Numbered from the stretch's first letter, positions 32,405 to 40,523 are shown. The stretch is DNA of 43,366 nucleotides from Candidatus Nealsoniibacteriota bacterium (GCA_003551425.1 PUMP01000001.1:1-43366), one strand, 5' to 3'. A program made the numbers and translations. The notes: a model not told the origin generated them from the sequence alone.

Positions 32405-32844
32405 TTTTCTAATCTTTTCGCCTCCCTTTTTGCATATTTAATACTTTTATTTATTTCGCTAAAACTGTCCAATCTTTCTTTAAAAACCTTTTCCAAAAAG
32501 ATTATTATTTCCTTCTTTTTGTATAAGTCCGCGAAGGCTATGTGCCATTCTCTATGAAATTTTTCAGGTAAAGAAACCTTTTTTTTACCACCCCTATTTT
32601 TGGGCTTTATATGGTGCTCGTCATAAGCAGAGCCTAATATAAGGGTGTCGTCTTCCCATAATTCATAGATGTCCTCAACAAGGACGATGCCCCCGTTTTT
32701 CTGTTTCTCTTCCATTAAATCACTAATCTCTTCAATGAAAGAGAAAGCATCATCTTCGCAATTTATTCTGTTTGCAAAGACTGTGTGCAACGCCTTCCCG
32801 AACCTGGAAGGCTTTTCTTCAAGGAACGACAGAAACTGATTCAA
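32389..32844 (-). CDS. HNH-like protein
   Basis: The 151-residue protein contains DEHHIKPKNRGG and EKFHREWHIAFADLYKKKEI, the paired His elements of an HNH-type beta-beta-alpha metal fold, set between two helical regions. It may be a small endonuclease or a degenerate derivative; catalytic competence cannot be judged. The frame opens with TTG; GGGAGGG seven bases before it supports that start. Own promoter and terminator make it monocistronic. Confidence 0.6.
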   Translation of the reverse strand: MNQFLSFLEEKPSRFGKALHTVFANRINCEDDAFSFIEEISDLMEEKQKNGGIVLVEDIYELWEDDTLILGSAYDEHHIKPKNRGGKKKVSLPEKFHREWHIAFADLYKKKEIIIFLEKVFKERLDSFSEINKSIKYAKREAKRLEKAGIS

Positions 32845-32866
32845 AGATCATCCCTCCCTTTTTCAT

Positions 32867-32894
32867 ATAATACTAATTTTCTTCTGTTTTGCAA
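32867..32894 (-). promoter_or_regulatory. Promoter of the HNH-like gene
   Basis: TTGCAA-N16-TATTAT; the -35 box lies within the last codons of the upstream gene. Confidence 0.7.
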
Positions 32895-33994
32895 TAATGA
32901 TCCTGTGGCTCTTTTTCCACATCTCCTTTAAATCCTTCACTGTCCATACAATAATAATCTCTGTCTCTACTGCAAAAAGCGACCCAAACAACATAAGAGT
33001 CTCCACCGGAAGAAACTCTTATTTGATACTCGTCGTGAAAGCCGCACTCGGGAACCCTTCCTTTCATCCAAGTCCAGTCGTCAGAAACTTCATGATCTTT
33101 ATAGCTTCCATATAAATACCGGTAATACTCGATATTTTCCTTTATTTTATGAAAGTGCTCTTTTATTTCCCCGTCCATTTCTTCTCTTTGCAAATCGCTT
33201 AGCATCTTTATTCTTGCATCCTCCATGGTCAAAAACTCTTCCGGAGGAGCGATGGAAAAGTCTTGATTAAAGTGGGAAAGGATAACAAGGGTGTCTTGAC
33301 CCAAGACTCCTCCTTGCGCTGTAATCTCACTTAAATCTATATCCCTATTCCAAGATATTTTTCTTATAAAATAATTCCTGTCCACCCAAATATCCAATTT
33401 TTCCTCTTCTAAGAGAACCGTGTAAGCGTAAAGCTCCATTCCTCTTACCATCTCTCTTCCCCGGTAATTTTTTAATTCAAGGTCACTGAGATTAGGGATT
33501 ATTTTTCTTATCTCTTCTTCTTTTCGGGAAAGAATTTGCGGAAGCTCTATTTCTTCTTTAAATATCTCGTTTAATTCTTCTCTTTTTTCTATCTTCACCC
33601 AGTCCCCTTTAATTCTTTCTGCATCTTCTCTTACTACTCCCCAGAAAGGAACACTGGAGACATTAAGATAAAGGTCTTCTTCCGACATAATTGTTTCTGC
33701 CTGAAAATCAAAAGAAGCGCCTTTGGAGTAATATTTGGTTTCATAGCTCCCTCTTATATCTCCCTTTTTAATGTTAACATCCATAATTCCGGAAAAAACT
33801 CCGTCAACGGAAAAATCCCCCTTATAATCAAAAGAGGTATTAATATTGCCGCGGAAAGAATCGGCTTGAAGAGGATTCTCCAAGGGTTTCGTTAATTTTT
33901 CCTCAGGATTAACTTCTTCTTCCGCAAAAAAATAGCTCCAAGAGAAAAAGGCCAATATTACAAGCAGCGCTATAGTCAGATAATTCTTCCACAT
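32873..33994 (-). CDS. Exported protein with lipoprotein-carrier-like beta region
   Basis: One N-terminal membrane helix (NYLTIALLVILAFFSWSYFF) anchors a 373-residue protein. Residues about 45-245 form repeated amphipathic strands (FDYKGDFSVDGVFSGIMDVN and similar), suggestive of LolA/LppX-type half barrels that hold lipids. The C-terminal part (about 265-373) has a helix and a Cys-containing sheet (ECGFHDEYQIRVSSGGDSYV) like pilin-type or periplasmic domains. No lipobox. It is transcribed divergently from the O-antigen-ligase gene; a TATAAT box lies nine bases before the ATG. Confidence 0.55.
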   Translation of the reverse strand: MWKNYLTIALLVILAFFSWSYFFAEEEVNPEEKLTKPLENPLQADSFRGNINTSFDYKGDFSVDGVFSGIMDVNIKKGDIRGSYETKYYSKGASFDFQAETIMSEEDLYLNVSSVPFWGVVREDAERIKGDWVKIEKREELNEIFKEEIELPQILSRKEEEIRKIIPNLSDLELKNYRGREMVRGMELYAYTVLLEEEKLDIWVDRNYFIRKISWNRDIDLSEITAQGGVLGQDTLVILSHFNQDFSIAPPEEFLTMEDARIKMLSDLQREEMDGEIKEHFHKIKENIEYYRYLYGSYKDHEVSDDWTWMKGRVPECGFHDEYQIRVSSGGDSYVVWVAFCSRDRDYYCMDSEGFKGDVEKEPQDHYCKTEEN

Positions 33995-34003
33995 AATTTT
34001 TGT

Positions 34004-34009
34004 ATTATA
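34004..34009 (-). promoter_or_regulatory. -10 box of the 32873 gene
   Basis: TATAAT nine bases before the ATG; the -35 region (TTTTAT at 17 bases) is poor. Confidence 0.5.
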
Positions 34010-34039
34010 GCGGTTTTAAGGGAAAAATAAAAGCCCCAA

Positions 34040-34068
34040 TTGTAAAAATCGTCTAAAGAAATTATAAT
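34040..34068 (+). promoter_or_regulatory. Promoter of the O-antigen-ligase gene, leaderless
   Basis: TTGTAA-N17-TATAAT, then CTACTT and the ATG. Confidence 0.8.
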
Positions 34069-34074
34069 CTACTT

Positions 34075-36276
34075 ATGAAAGATTTAAAGTTTATCTATAA
34101 AATAGGAATTGCATTAATATTGTTTTTACCTGTCATAGCGTGGCCCCCTCTTTTCTCTCCTCCCGCTTTCGGGAAAGGAATACTTTTTCGTATTATATTT
34201 TCCATACTTCTTTTTTTCTTTCTCTACGAAGGATTCTTCAAAGAGAAAGACAATATCTTTAAAAGAATCATCGGTAAAATAAAAGAAAAGAAAGACATTT
34301 TCTTTTTTTCTCCTCTTATCCTGCTTTTCTTTCTTTCTCTTTCCGTTCTTTTTTCCGTAGAACCCCTTTACAGTATCTTCGGCAGTCCGGCTCGCGGAGG
34401 CGGATTCGCAAACTTCTCTCTTCTCATTCTCCTTGCTTATTTTCTCTTCTTTTTACTTAAAAAAGAAGAGTGGAAAACGGTGTGGAACATATCTTTTTTT
34501 GCCGCAGGAATAGCTTGCCTTGCCGCTTTTTTGCAATGGCAAGGTCTTTTTGAAGGAATTATCGTAGAAGCCGCAAGACGACCTTTCTCTTTCTTCGGCA
34601 ACCCCACTGTCTTGGGGACCTATCTTTCTATTCTTGTTTTTCCGCTCCTCGGATTTGCAATAAAAGAAGAAGTAAAAAAGAGAAAAATTGCCTACTTTTC
34701 TTTGCTTTTATTAATTATTTTTACAATTCTTCTTACCTATACCCGCGCCGCTTTTTTGGGTGTTTTCATCGGTTCCTTATACTTTTTTATCTTTTTCCCG
34801 GTGAAAGAAACAGCCTTTAAACTTCTTCGCGGGGGTGCCTTCGTTTTGATTGCGCTTTCTGTTTTTTCCGTGTATTACGTAAACACCTTTCCTTTACCTG
34901 CTTCTATAGAAGAAAATAGAACTCTTTCCGGGCTTGCAGGAAGAATGGACGCGGAAAGGGCTCTGGAAGATCCGCGTATCGGAGGAATCATTACAGGATG
35001 GAACGCAATAAAAGAAAGGCCTTTCACCGGCTACGGCCCGGAAAACTTCGCTTACGCTTATAACCGCCATTACGACCCGGACACTCCTTTCATTCATCTT
35101 GGCAGGTACTGGGACAAAGCACATAATCTCTTTATAGAGATCGGCGTGTGGGGAGGCTTTCCCGCTCTTTTGTCGCTACTTTTGATATTCCTTCTTGCCT
35201 TTCGCGCTCTTTCGCGGGAAAAAAGAATAGAAAATCACTCTCTGCAAGCGGCTCTTGCTACTTTCTTTGTGGCAAATTTCTTTACCGTAGATGTATTCTC
35301 TATTTATCTTTTATTCTTCCTTCTGATCGGATACGCCTTTTCTCTTGTTTATAGAGAGCATGAAATTAATCTAAAGAAAGAATTTGAGAAAAGAAGAGGT
35401 TTTGAAAAGTACAAAAATTTATACCTTGGCATATCTATTCCCCTACTTCTCGTTTTTATTTACACCTTCAATATTCTTCCTCTCGCCGCTAACAGAGATA
35501 ACAATATAGCGGAAAGGCACAAAGATGCAATAAGATGCGACCAAGCAGTGGAAATGATAGAAAAAGCAACTCAAAAAGAAACCGTAATAAGTTCTTATAT
35601 ACTCGCAAATAAAGTTGATCTTTTGGAAAGATGTCTTGACGAAGGCCCAGAAAAAGCAAAAAGGGTTCACGATCTGGTTGAGAGAGTAATGGAAATCAGG
35701 CCCACCACTACCGGTGGAGGAGAGGCTCTGGGATCGGCAAAAATGGCTCTTTTTCAATATACGAAAGATGAAGGTCTTCTCTTGGAGGCTTTAGAAGCAT
35801 ACTCAAAGGCAATTGAAATGAATCCCAAAAGACATAACCCCTACAGAAGTAAAGTGCAACTTCAAGTAAAAATAAATGACTATGAAGGAGCGCTCCGGAC
35901 CGCAAAAGATTGCTTGGATATAAGAGATGTAAGAGAGTGTTACTTTTACGGAGGAGTTTCTAAAGCCGCTTTAGGGAAAGACGCAAAGGAAATGATAGAA
36001 AAAGCAAAAGAAGAAGGGTATAACACGGAGTCCGTTGAATCATTAAATATATTGCTTTCCGCTTATATTTCCGCAGAAAACTACGAAGAGACAATTCCTG
36101 TTTATAAGAAACTCATCGAGAAAGATCCGGAAGAGATGCAGTATCGCTCTTCCCTGGCTACCGCATACCGTGAGATTGAGGAATACGAAAAAGCGCGGGA
36201 AGAAGCAATGGAAATACTTAAAATAAGTCCCGGAGCGGCTCCCATTGTAGAAGAGTTTCTCCGCACTCTCCCTTAA
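34075..36276 (+). CDS. O-antigen ligase/polymerase family protein with TPR tail
   Basis: A 733-residue membrane protein with about a dozen helices and the Wzy_C-type region RPFTGYGPENFAYAYNRHYD and FIHLGRYWDKAHNLFIEIGV, where Arg and His act in transfer of lipid-linked glycans. After the last helix (near residue 470) come TPR-like helices, including EALEAYSKAIEMNPKRHNPY and YEETIPVYKKLIEKDPEEMQ. This fusion is typical of CPR and Gram-positive-type O-antigen ligase family members. It should join or polymerise the glycan started by the 22576 enzyme. It ends in a 4-base convergent overlap with comF. Confidence 0.88.
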   Translation: MKDLKFIYKIGIALILFLPVIAWPPLFSPPAFGKGILFRIIFSILLFFFLYEGFFKEKDNIFKRIIGKIKEKKDIFFFSPLILLFFLSLSVLFSVEPLYSIFGSPARGGGFANFSLLILLAYFLFFLLKKEEWKTVWNISFFAAGIACLAAFLQWQGLFEGIIVEAARRPFSFFGNPTVLGTYLSILVFPLLGFAIKEEVKKRKIAYFSLLLLIIFTILLTYTRAAFLGVFIGSLYFFIFFPVKETAFKLLRGGAFVLIALSVFSVYYVNTFPLPASIEENRTLSGLAGRMDAERALEDPRIGGIITGWNAIKERPFTGYGPENFAYAYNRHYDPDTPFIHLGRYWDKAHNLFIEIGVWGGFPALLSLLLIFLLAFRALSREKRIENHSLQAALATFFVANFFTVDVFSIYLLFFLLIGYAFSLVYREHEINLKKEFEKRRGFEKYKNLYLGISIPLLLVFIYTFNILPLAANRDNNIAERHKDAIRCDQAVEMIEKATQKETVISSYILANKVDLLERCLDEGPEKAKRVHDLVERVMEIRPTTTGGGEALGSAKMALFQYTKDEGLLLEALEAYSKAIEMNPKRHNPYRSKVQLQVKINDYEGALRTAKDCLDIRDVRECYFYGGVSKAALGKDAKEMIEKAKEEGYNTESVESLNILLSAYISAENYEETIPVYKKLIEKDPEEMQYRSSLATAYREIEEYEKAREEAMEILKISPGAAPIVEEFLRTLP

Positions 36277-36878
36277 GGGACTCTTGCCAACGTAAAGCCC
36301 CACACCCTGCTTCCCTTGAATGTTTTTGCATGGCTCTCCATTGTTTCTCCGCTTATCCAAACATCGTCTACCAGAACCACCTGCTTTCTTTTTTCTTCTT
36401 TGCAGGGAGAAATAATCTCTTTTTTAAAGGCATTGGACAAGTTTTTTGCAATCTCTTTTGCGTGATTGAACCCTTTCTTCTTTGCGGGGATATAAGAAAG
36501 GGCTGTTTCTTTGTCAAGCAAAAAAGACAAAAACTCGGAAAATCTTTCTTCATTTTCTTTCATGGAGTAAATTCCGTATTCCACCATCTCTTGAGGAATA
36601 TCAATGAGTTGACTTTGTTTTGTCTCCAAAATTAATTTTTTTACCAGTCCCTCGTAATCCCACAAACTGATAAGACCGTCCAACCCTTTCTTGTGAGAGC
36701 ATCTTTTATGCCTTCTTCCGAAAAAAGCCGCTTCTTTGCAAGCGGGACAAATAAAATTCGCTTCCGACATAAAAAGAGTGCAGTCCGTGCAAAGATATCT
36801 CCCCTCTTTATTGCATCCAATACAAAACTTGGGGAATAAAATATCCAGTATTTTCCTTACTATTTCATTTTCCGGCAT
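36273..36878 (-). CDS. comF: ComF-type phosphoribosyltransferase-like protein
   Basis: ComF proteins are needed for uptake or processing of transforming DNA. The N-terminus has a zinc finger from CIGC, CTDC, CPAC and a later Cys-His pair (KRCSHKKG). The C-terminal phosphoribosyltransferase domain shows SYIPAKKKGFNHAKEIAKNL and the PRPP loop VVLVDDVWISGETM. The 201-residue length is normal. A TATAAT promoter six bases before the ATG predicts a leaderless mRNA. With the coupling ATPase it hints at natural competence, but no ComEC or pilus gene is in the window. Confidence 0.88.
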   Translation of the reverse strand: MPENEIVRKILDILFPKFCIGCNKEGRYLCTDCTLFMSEANFICPACKEAAFFGRRHKRCSHKKGLDGLISLWDYEGLVKKLILETKQSQLIDIPQEMVEYGIYSMKENEERFSEFLSFLLDKETALSYIPAKKKGFNHAKEIAKNLSNAFKKEIISPCKEEKRKQVVLVDDVWISGETMESHAKTFKGSRVWGFTLARVP

Positions 36879-36884
36879 AAGGGG

Positions 36885-36913
36885 ATTATAACAACACTGT
36901 TTTTATAAGTAAA
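36885..36913 (-). promoter_or_regulatory. comF promoter, leaderless
   Basis: TTTACT-N17-TATAAT with TG at the extended position; six bases to the ATG. The -35 box overlaps the T-tract of the terminator upstream. Confidence 0.8.
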
Positions 36914-36938
36914 AACCCCCACTAGCTTTCGCGGAGGT
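36911..36938 (-). terminator. Terminator after the 36954 gene
   Basis: ACCTCCGC and GTGGGGGT pair (two G-U) around GAAAGCTA, then TTTTTA on the minus strand. Confidence 0.75.
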
Positions 36939-36953
36939 CTTGTTAAAAAAGAG

Positions 36954-37253
36954 CTAAAAAGGAAAAATTTTCCCCGATATTGTTCTAAGGTGCCTTTCCA
37001 CTTTTTCTATTTCCTCTTTCAGCTCTTTTAATTCTCTCCTTATCTGATCATTTTTGAGATTTTCGGGAATTTTTTCCCAGGCTTTCAGCATCTCTCTTCT
37101 CCCCCATTCTTCTTCCGTCAACATCAAGAAGTTTCTAAGATCGTTGATTCCTCCTCGTGAATCAAAGATCTTGTCTCTAATCTCTTTCCGCAAGAAATCA
37201 CCTTTCTTCCTGCTTCTGCCTTTCTTATGCCTTTGCAGAGAAACAACTGACAA
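36954..37253 (-). CDS. Small charged coiled-coil protein
   Basis: The 99-residue protein has a basic N-terminus (QRHKKGRSRKKGDFLRKEIR) and a long C-terminal helix (LKELKEEIEKVERHLRTI). The frame extends to a GTG at 37262, but that codon is part of the AGGAGGTGA ribosome site; the TTG at 37253, seven bases after AGGAGG, is the sensible start. It may be distantly related to the 40577 protein (LKAWEKI against KKAWDSL, similar promoter). Function unknown. Confidence 0.65.
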   Translation of the reverse strand: MSVVSLQRHKKGRSRKKGDFLRKEIRDKIFDSRGGINDLRNFLMLTEEEWGRREMLKAWEKIPENLKNDQIRRELKELKEEIEKVERHLRTISGKIFPF

Positions 37254-37284
37254 ATTAATCACCTCCTAGAACTGAATTTCCTAT

Positions 37285-37312
37285 ACTATACCACATATTT
37301 TGAAAAAGTAAA
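37285..37312 (-). promoter_or_regulatory. Promoter of the 36954-37253 gene, extended -10
   Basis: TTTACT-N16-TATAGT with TGG before the -10 box (TGTGGTATAGT). The RNA would have a leader of about 25 bases with a near-perfect AGGAGGTGA. Confidence 0.75.
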
Positions 37313-37314
37313 TA

Positions 37315-37926
37315 TTACTTCCATGTAACCTTATATTCATCATAATCTTCCCCTTGATGCATACATTTTGTTTCTTCCACAAGAACATCCTCTTTATTCA
37401 AAATAGACTCCATTAAAACAGTAATAAATCCTCTGTGCTCAACGCACAAAAGAGGATGTGCTCCATAACCTTCTCTTCTGACAATCATATACTTTTCTTC
37501 CTTGCTATACTCAACCGCTTCAAGATTGCCAAGATCATAGTGCTTTTTCCAGTGTTTTGGAATAACGTCAAGTTTCCCTTCAAAAGAAGTAAAATAGCGA
37601 AGAATAATCTTATCAATAAAAGATATTCTGAAAGTAAACTTTCCTAAATTAAAAATATCTTCTTCCTTCCATTTGAAAATATCTTTTGCTAAAAGTAAGG
37701 CGATGTAATACGATCCTTCATTTATCCAAGCCTTACGGCTTTTTATCAAGACTCCCATCTCTTTCATTTTTTCTTGTAATGTTTCAACTCTCTCTTTGCC
37801 TTCTTTACTTAAAGCATATTCTAAAAAAGCCTCAAAAACCTCTCCCCTTATCTTCCCTGTAAGACTCTTAAGCTCGTCCACATTTTTTTGAGATATTTTT
37901 TCTGGCATATTGAAAGGCAGCGGCAT
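37315..37926 (-). CDS. V4R/heme-sensor-like small protein
   Basis: A 203-residue soluble protein. The N-terminal half is helical (MPEKISQKNVDELKSLTGKI and on); the C-terminal half has YGAHPLLCVEHRGFITVLME and ends ETKCMHQGEDYDEYKVTW. A glycine loop, a helix and a final Cys-x-Gly-x-x-x-x-Tyr strand resemble V4R and related Myxococcus TIGR02265-type sensor domains; I hold this only as a possibility. It follows the serpin gene after three bases and should share its transcript. No terminator is seen after it. Confidence 0.45.
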   Translation of the reverse strand: MPLPFNMPEKISQKNVDELKSLTGKIRGEVFEAFLEYALSKEGKERVETLQEKMKEMGVLIKSRKAWINEGSYYIALLLAKDIFKWKEEDIFNLGKFTFRISFIDKIILRYFTSFEGKLDVIPKHWKKHYDLGNLEAVEYSKEEKYMIVRREGYGAHPLLCVEHRGFITVLMESILNKEDVLVEETKCMHQGEDYDEYKVTWK

Positions 37927-37929
37927 CCA

Positions 37930-39141
37930 CTAGAAAGGATCTACCAACTGCCCCATAAAGAGAATCGTTTCCGTTTCCGCTTCTTCTATCGTAAAGAAGA
38001 ACGGCTTATTGAGCTCTATTATTGTAGGATCCATGGGTGCCGTCTCGACTCTCATCTCTACCGCCGTAGCCGCTGCTGCTTCCGTTCCTTCTTCATCAAC
38101 TTCCAGAAAAGAGCTGTGATAAACTTCGCCTATATATACGTTTTCTTCTAATTCTTCCGTATCCACCATTCTTGAAAAGTCAGCGTCATATTTATTAAAA
38201 GCATCCACCATCCCCATGATTTGTAAGGTCTCCGATAATTTAATGTCTTCTTCCAGCTTAAACTTAGGCATACGAAGAATTATCTCTCCCTTATTTGTCG
38301 GTTTTGCATTTCTTAAAGTCTCTCTGTCAAGATCCCTGTAAAAATCAGATAAATTTCCGCCAATCGGCATAAAGGCGTGAAAGAGATAGTCTCCGTCTTT
38401 GTACTCTAAAGTTACCGCCTTCATGTCTTCACTTACTTTGTAACGATAATCGGCTTTATTTTCCATCATCTCTACCTCCTTTTCTTCTGTGCCGTAAAAG
38501 ATTCTTTCCGTAGTATCTTCCTTATCAAATTCTTGCTGCCAGGTCCCTTTAAAATAAATGGCGTTTACCAGATAAGCGATAACGTCTCTCTCTATCGGTC
38601 CGGGATCAATAATCTCTTCTATTTTGTCTTTTGTCTGCTCTCTTACCCATCGGTTGATATTCTCCCCTGTTTCGGGAAGACTCTTAAGTTCGGCCTCAAA
38701 ATATTTCACTCCATCATCCTTATAACCCTCTAAAAAGGGAATATCGTCTCTTAGGAAGAAAGAGTTGGCAATAGAGACTTCCGTTTCTTGAGAGATGTTC
38801 TCAAGATATCTTTTAAGTCCCAGCGCTTCTTCTTTCAAGCTCTCCTCTTCTGCTCCAGAAAGGACAAGCACATCCTCCATCTCCTCTTTTGTTTTTCCTT
38901 CCGATCCCATATGGGCGAGCATGAGAGCGGTATGAATGCTATAGGGCGAGATAAAAGAATTTTCTCCCTCCTCTACTATCTCTTTAAAGCTTGCCAGAGC
39001 AAAATCATTTTTGCGAGAAGAAAGATCGCCAAGCTCTTCCGGAGACATAATCTCTATTTCTTCCTCAAGAGAAATCCAGAGATAAGCTCCTGCTAAAGAA
39101 AGAGCCATTAAAAATATAAATAATAAAATTGCTTTTTTCAT
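37930..39141 (-). CDS. Serpin (serine/cysteine protease inhibitor), exported
   Basis: Serpins trap proteases by inserting a cleaved loop into a beta-sheet. A membrane helix or signal (AILLFIFLMALSLAGAYLW) precedes a full serpin fold: NSFISPYSIHTALMLAHMGS, VNAIYFKGTWQQEFDK, MPKFKLEED and the end NKPFFFTIEEAETETILFMG. The reactive-loop hinge is EEGTEAAAATAVEMRVE, with small Ala/Thr residues as in inhibitory members, so it is probably active. The loop is a few residues longer than in alpha-1-antitrypsin and P1 is not certain. Leaderless start: TATAAT six bases before the ATG. Confidence 0.93.
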   Translation of the reverse strand: MKKAILLFIFLMALSLAGAYLWISLEEEIEIMSPEELGDLSSRKNDFALASFKEIVEEGENSFISPYSIHTALMLAHMGSEGKTKEEMEDVLVLSGAEEESLKEEALGLKRYLENISQETEVSIANSFFLRDDIPFLEGYKDDGVKYFEAELKSLPETGENINRWVREQTKDKIEEIIDPGPIERDVIAYLVNAIYFKGTWQQEFDKEDTTERIFYGTEEKEVEMMENKADYRYKVSEDMKAVTLEYKDGDYLFHAFMPIGGNLSDFYRDLDRETLRNAKPTNKGEIILRMPKFKLEEDIKLSETLQIMGMVDAFNKYDADFSRMVDTEELEENVYIGEVYHSSFLEVDEEGTEAAAATAVEMRVETAPMDPTIIELNKPFFFTIEEAETETILFMGQLVDPF

Positions 39142-39147
39142 AAGAAA

Positions 39148-39175
39148 ATTATATTAGTTTATAAATGATATCAAA
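39148..39175 (-). promoter_or_regulatory. Serpin promoter, leaderless
   Basis: TATAAT at 39148-39153, six bases before the ATG; the -35 (TTTGAT at 16 bases) is partial. Confidence 0.6.
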
Positions 39176-39195
39176 AGGGTGTAAAAAAACAAGCC

Positions 39196-39223
39196 TTGAC
39201 TTGCTTTTTTCTTCTTTTACAAT
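39196..39223 (+). promoter_or_regulatory. Promoter of the 39255 small gene
   Basis: TTGACT-N16-TACAAT; the leader carries AAAAAGGAGGGA ahead of the ATG. Confidence 0.8.
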
Positions 39224-39254
39224 GAAATAATATTATAAAAAGGAGGGAGAAGAG

Positions 39255-39434
39255 ATGATAAAGGTTCATCCAAGGAGCAAGCAGCAAAAGATCATCGCTT
39301 TGGCTCTTGTAAGAATCGGAATTGCCACACAAAGAAAAAATGAATTTTTGGTAGACGAGTCCATTAAGGCAATGGATATAAAACATCTCAACAGAACTTT
39401 TCCAATAAAACGTCTCCTTAAAATGGATGACTGA
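39255..39434 (+). CDS. Small basic protein, 59 residues
   Basis: It begins MIKVHPRSKQQKIIALALVR and ends KRLLKMDD; basic, with two likely helices and no membrane segment. A strong promoter, a GGAGGG ribosome site and a strong terminator that starts at its stop codon show it is a real, well expressed transcription unit. I recognise no family; a nucleic-acid- or ribosome-binding role is only a guess from charge. The histidine-kinase gene follows on the same strand but has its own -10 box. Confidence 0.7.
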   Translation: MIKVHPRSKQQKIIALALVRIGIATQRKNEFLVDESIKAMDIKHLNRTFPIKRLLKMDD

Positions 39435-39461
39435 GAGCACCGCAAGGTCTCTCTTTTTTTT
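39433..39461 (+). terminator. Terminator after the 39255 gene
   Basis: GAGAG(C)ACC-GCAA-GGTCTCTC with a GNRA loop and one bulged C, followed by eight T. The stop codon overlaps the stem start. Confidence 0.9.
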
Positions 39462-39480
39462 ATTTTCTTAAAATTCATGC

Positions 39481-39486
39481 TATAAT
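39481..39486 (+). promoter_or_regulatory. -10 box of the histidine kinase gene
   Basis: TATAAT eight bases before the ATG, with TG at the extended position (CATGCTATAAT); the -35 region is poor. Confidence 0.6.
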
Positions 39487-39494
39487 AGTTAAAT

Positions 39495-40418
39495 ATGAAT
39501 AAAGAAAAAATACTGGAAGAACTTAGCGTCATCAAACGATGCAAAAAATACGGCCTTCCCATGTGGAGATGCCCGCAACTTCTATTTATAGTAATGGGCT
39601 TTATAATAATACTCACCATTATTGTTAGTTACTTTATCAGCTTGGAGTATTTTGTAGATCCCCTCTTGGTGCTTTCCCTGGTTTCCGTAGAAACAATAAT
39701 CCTACTTTTTATCGCTTTTATTATCACCAGAAGCTTTGAAAATCTAGCCGAAGCCAATCAACTCAAATCAGACTTTGTCGGGCTTGTGTCACACCAGATG
39801 CAAACTCCCCTGACGGTTATAAAATGGAACTTGGAAGAGATGGAGGACTTGGGGGTTTCAAAGAATCAAGAAAGAAACATCGAAGATCTGAAGAAGAATA
39901 CAGAAAGAATGGTGCAAACGGTAAAAAACTTCCTGGTTATTACCAAAATAGAAGACGAAGGCTTGCACACGAAAAAGGAAGAGGTTTCGCTGCAAAAGGA
40001 GGCGGAAAAATTAATTACCGATCTTTTCTCCAAAGATAATTCGGAAATAGAGTTTAACGCGGAAGACGACGTACCTCCCGTTCTCGGCGACCCGGCCTAT
40101 GTCTCTATTGTGATTGAAAACTTTCTCTCCAACGCCGTTAAATATTCAGAAGACAAGGTTGTGGTGAATATAAAAAAGAAAGGCAATAACGCCCTTCTCG
40201 AGGTGATAGACTCCGGGATAGGTATTCCTGCAAGAGAGCAAAAAAAACTTTTTAGTAAATTTTTCCGCGCCCAAAACGCTATGGAAAAAGGAAAGAAAGG
40301 GACGGGACTTGGCCTTTATTTATCCAAGAAGATTATTGAAAACCTGGGAGGAAAAGTAGGAATGAGCAGTAAAGAGGGAGAAGGCTCTACATTTTGGTTT
40401 ACTCTTCCCACGCAATAA
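39495..40418 (+). CDS. Orphan membrane histidine kinase
   Basis: The 307-residue protein has two membrane helices (about 28-50 and 56-78) with almost no loop between them, then the HisKA box SDFVGLVSHQMQTPL (phospho-accepting His100) and a HATPase domain with NFLSNAVKYS, DSGIGIP and GKKGTGLGLYLSKKI. Lack of an external domain suggests sensing within or at the membrane. No response regulator lies nearby, so its partner is elsewhere. The stop is six bases from the end of a convergent small ORF. Confidence 0.92.
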   Translation: MNKEKILEELSVIKRCKKYGLPMWRCPQLLFIVMGFIIILTIIVSYFISLEYFVDPLLVLSLVSVETIILLFIAFIITRSFENLAEANQLKSDFVGLVSHQMQTPLTVIKWNLEEMEDLGVSKNQERNIEDLKKNTERMVQTVKNFLVITKIEDEGLHTKKEEVSLQKEAEKLITDLFSKDNSEIEFNAEDDVPPVLGDPAYVSIVIENFLSNAVKYSEDKVVVNIKKKGNNALLEVIDSGIGIPAREQKKLFSKFFRAQNAMEKGKKGTGLGLYLSKKIIENLGGKVGMSSKEGEGSTFWFTLPTQ

Positions 40419-40423
40419 CCTTT

Positions 40424-40516
40424 TTAGACAAAAGCTGTCCCTACCGCAGTAAGGATAAAAGAGACGGCGATTATAATAACTATAGCTTTTTTTGCTATTT
40501 CTTTTCTTTTTTTCAT
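40424..40516 (-). CDS. Small single-helix membrane peptide
   Basis: A 30-codon ORF starting MKKRKEIAKKAIVIIIAVSF: a basic start followed by one hydrophobic helix to the end. A TAGAAT box seven bases before the ATG fits the leaderless pattern of this genome; the -35 is weak. It may be a small regulatory or toxic membrane peptide, or a chance ORF. Confidence 0.4.
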   Translation of the reverse strand: MKKRKEIAKKAIVIIIAVSFILTAVGTAFV

Positions 40517-40523
40517 AAGTTTA

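Noticed and set aside
39171-39619. Minus-strand reading frames opposite the 39255 gene and the kinase start
   Set aside because: They cross the plus-strand promoter, terminator and gene and have no ribosome site or promoter of their own.
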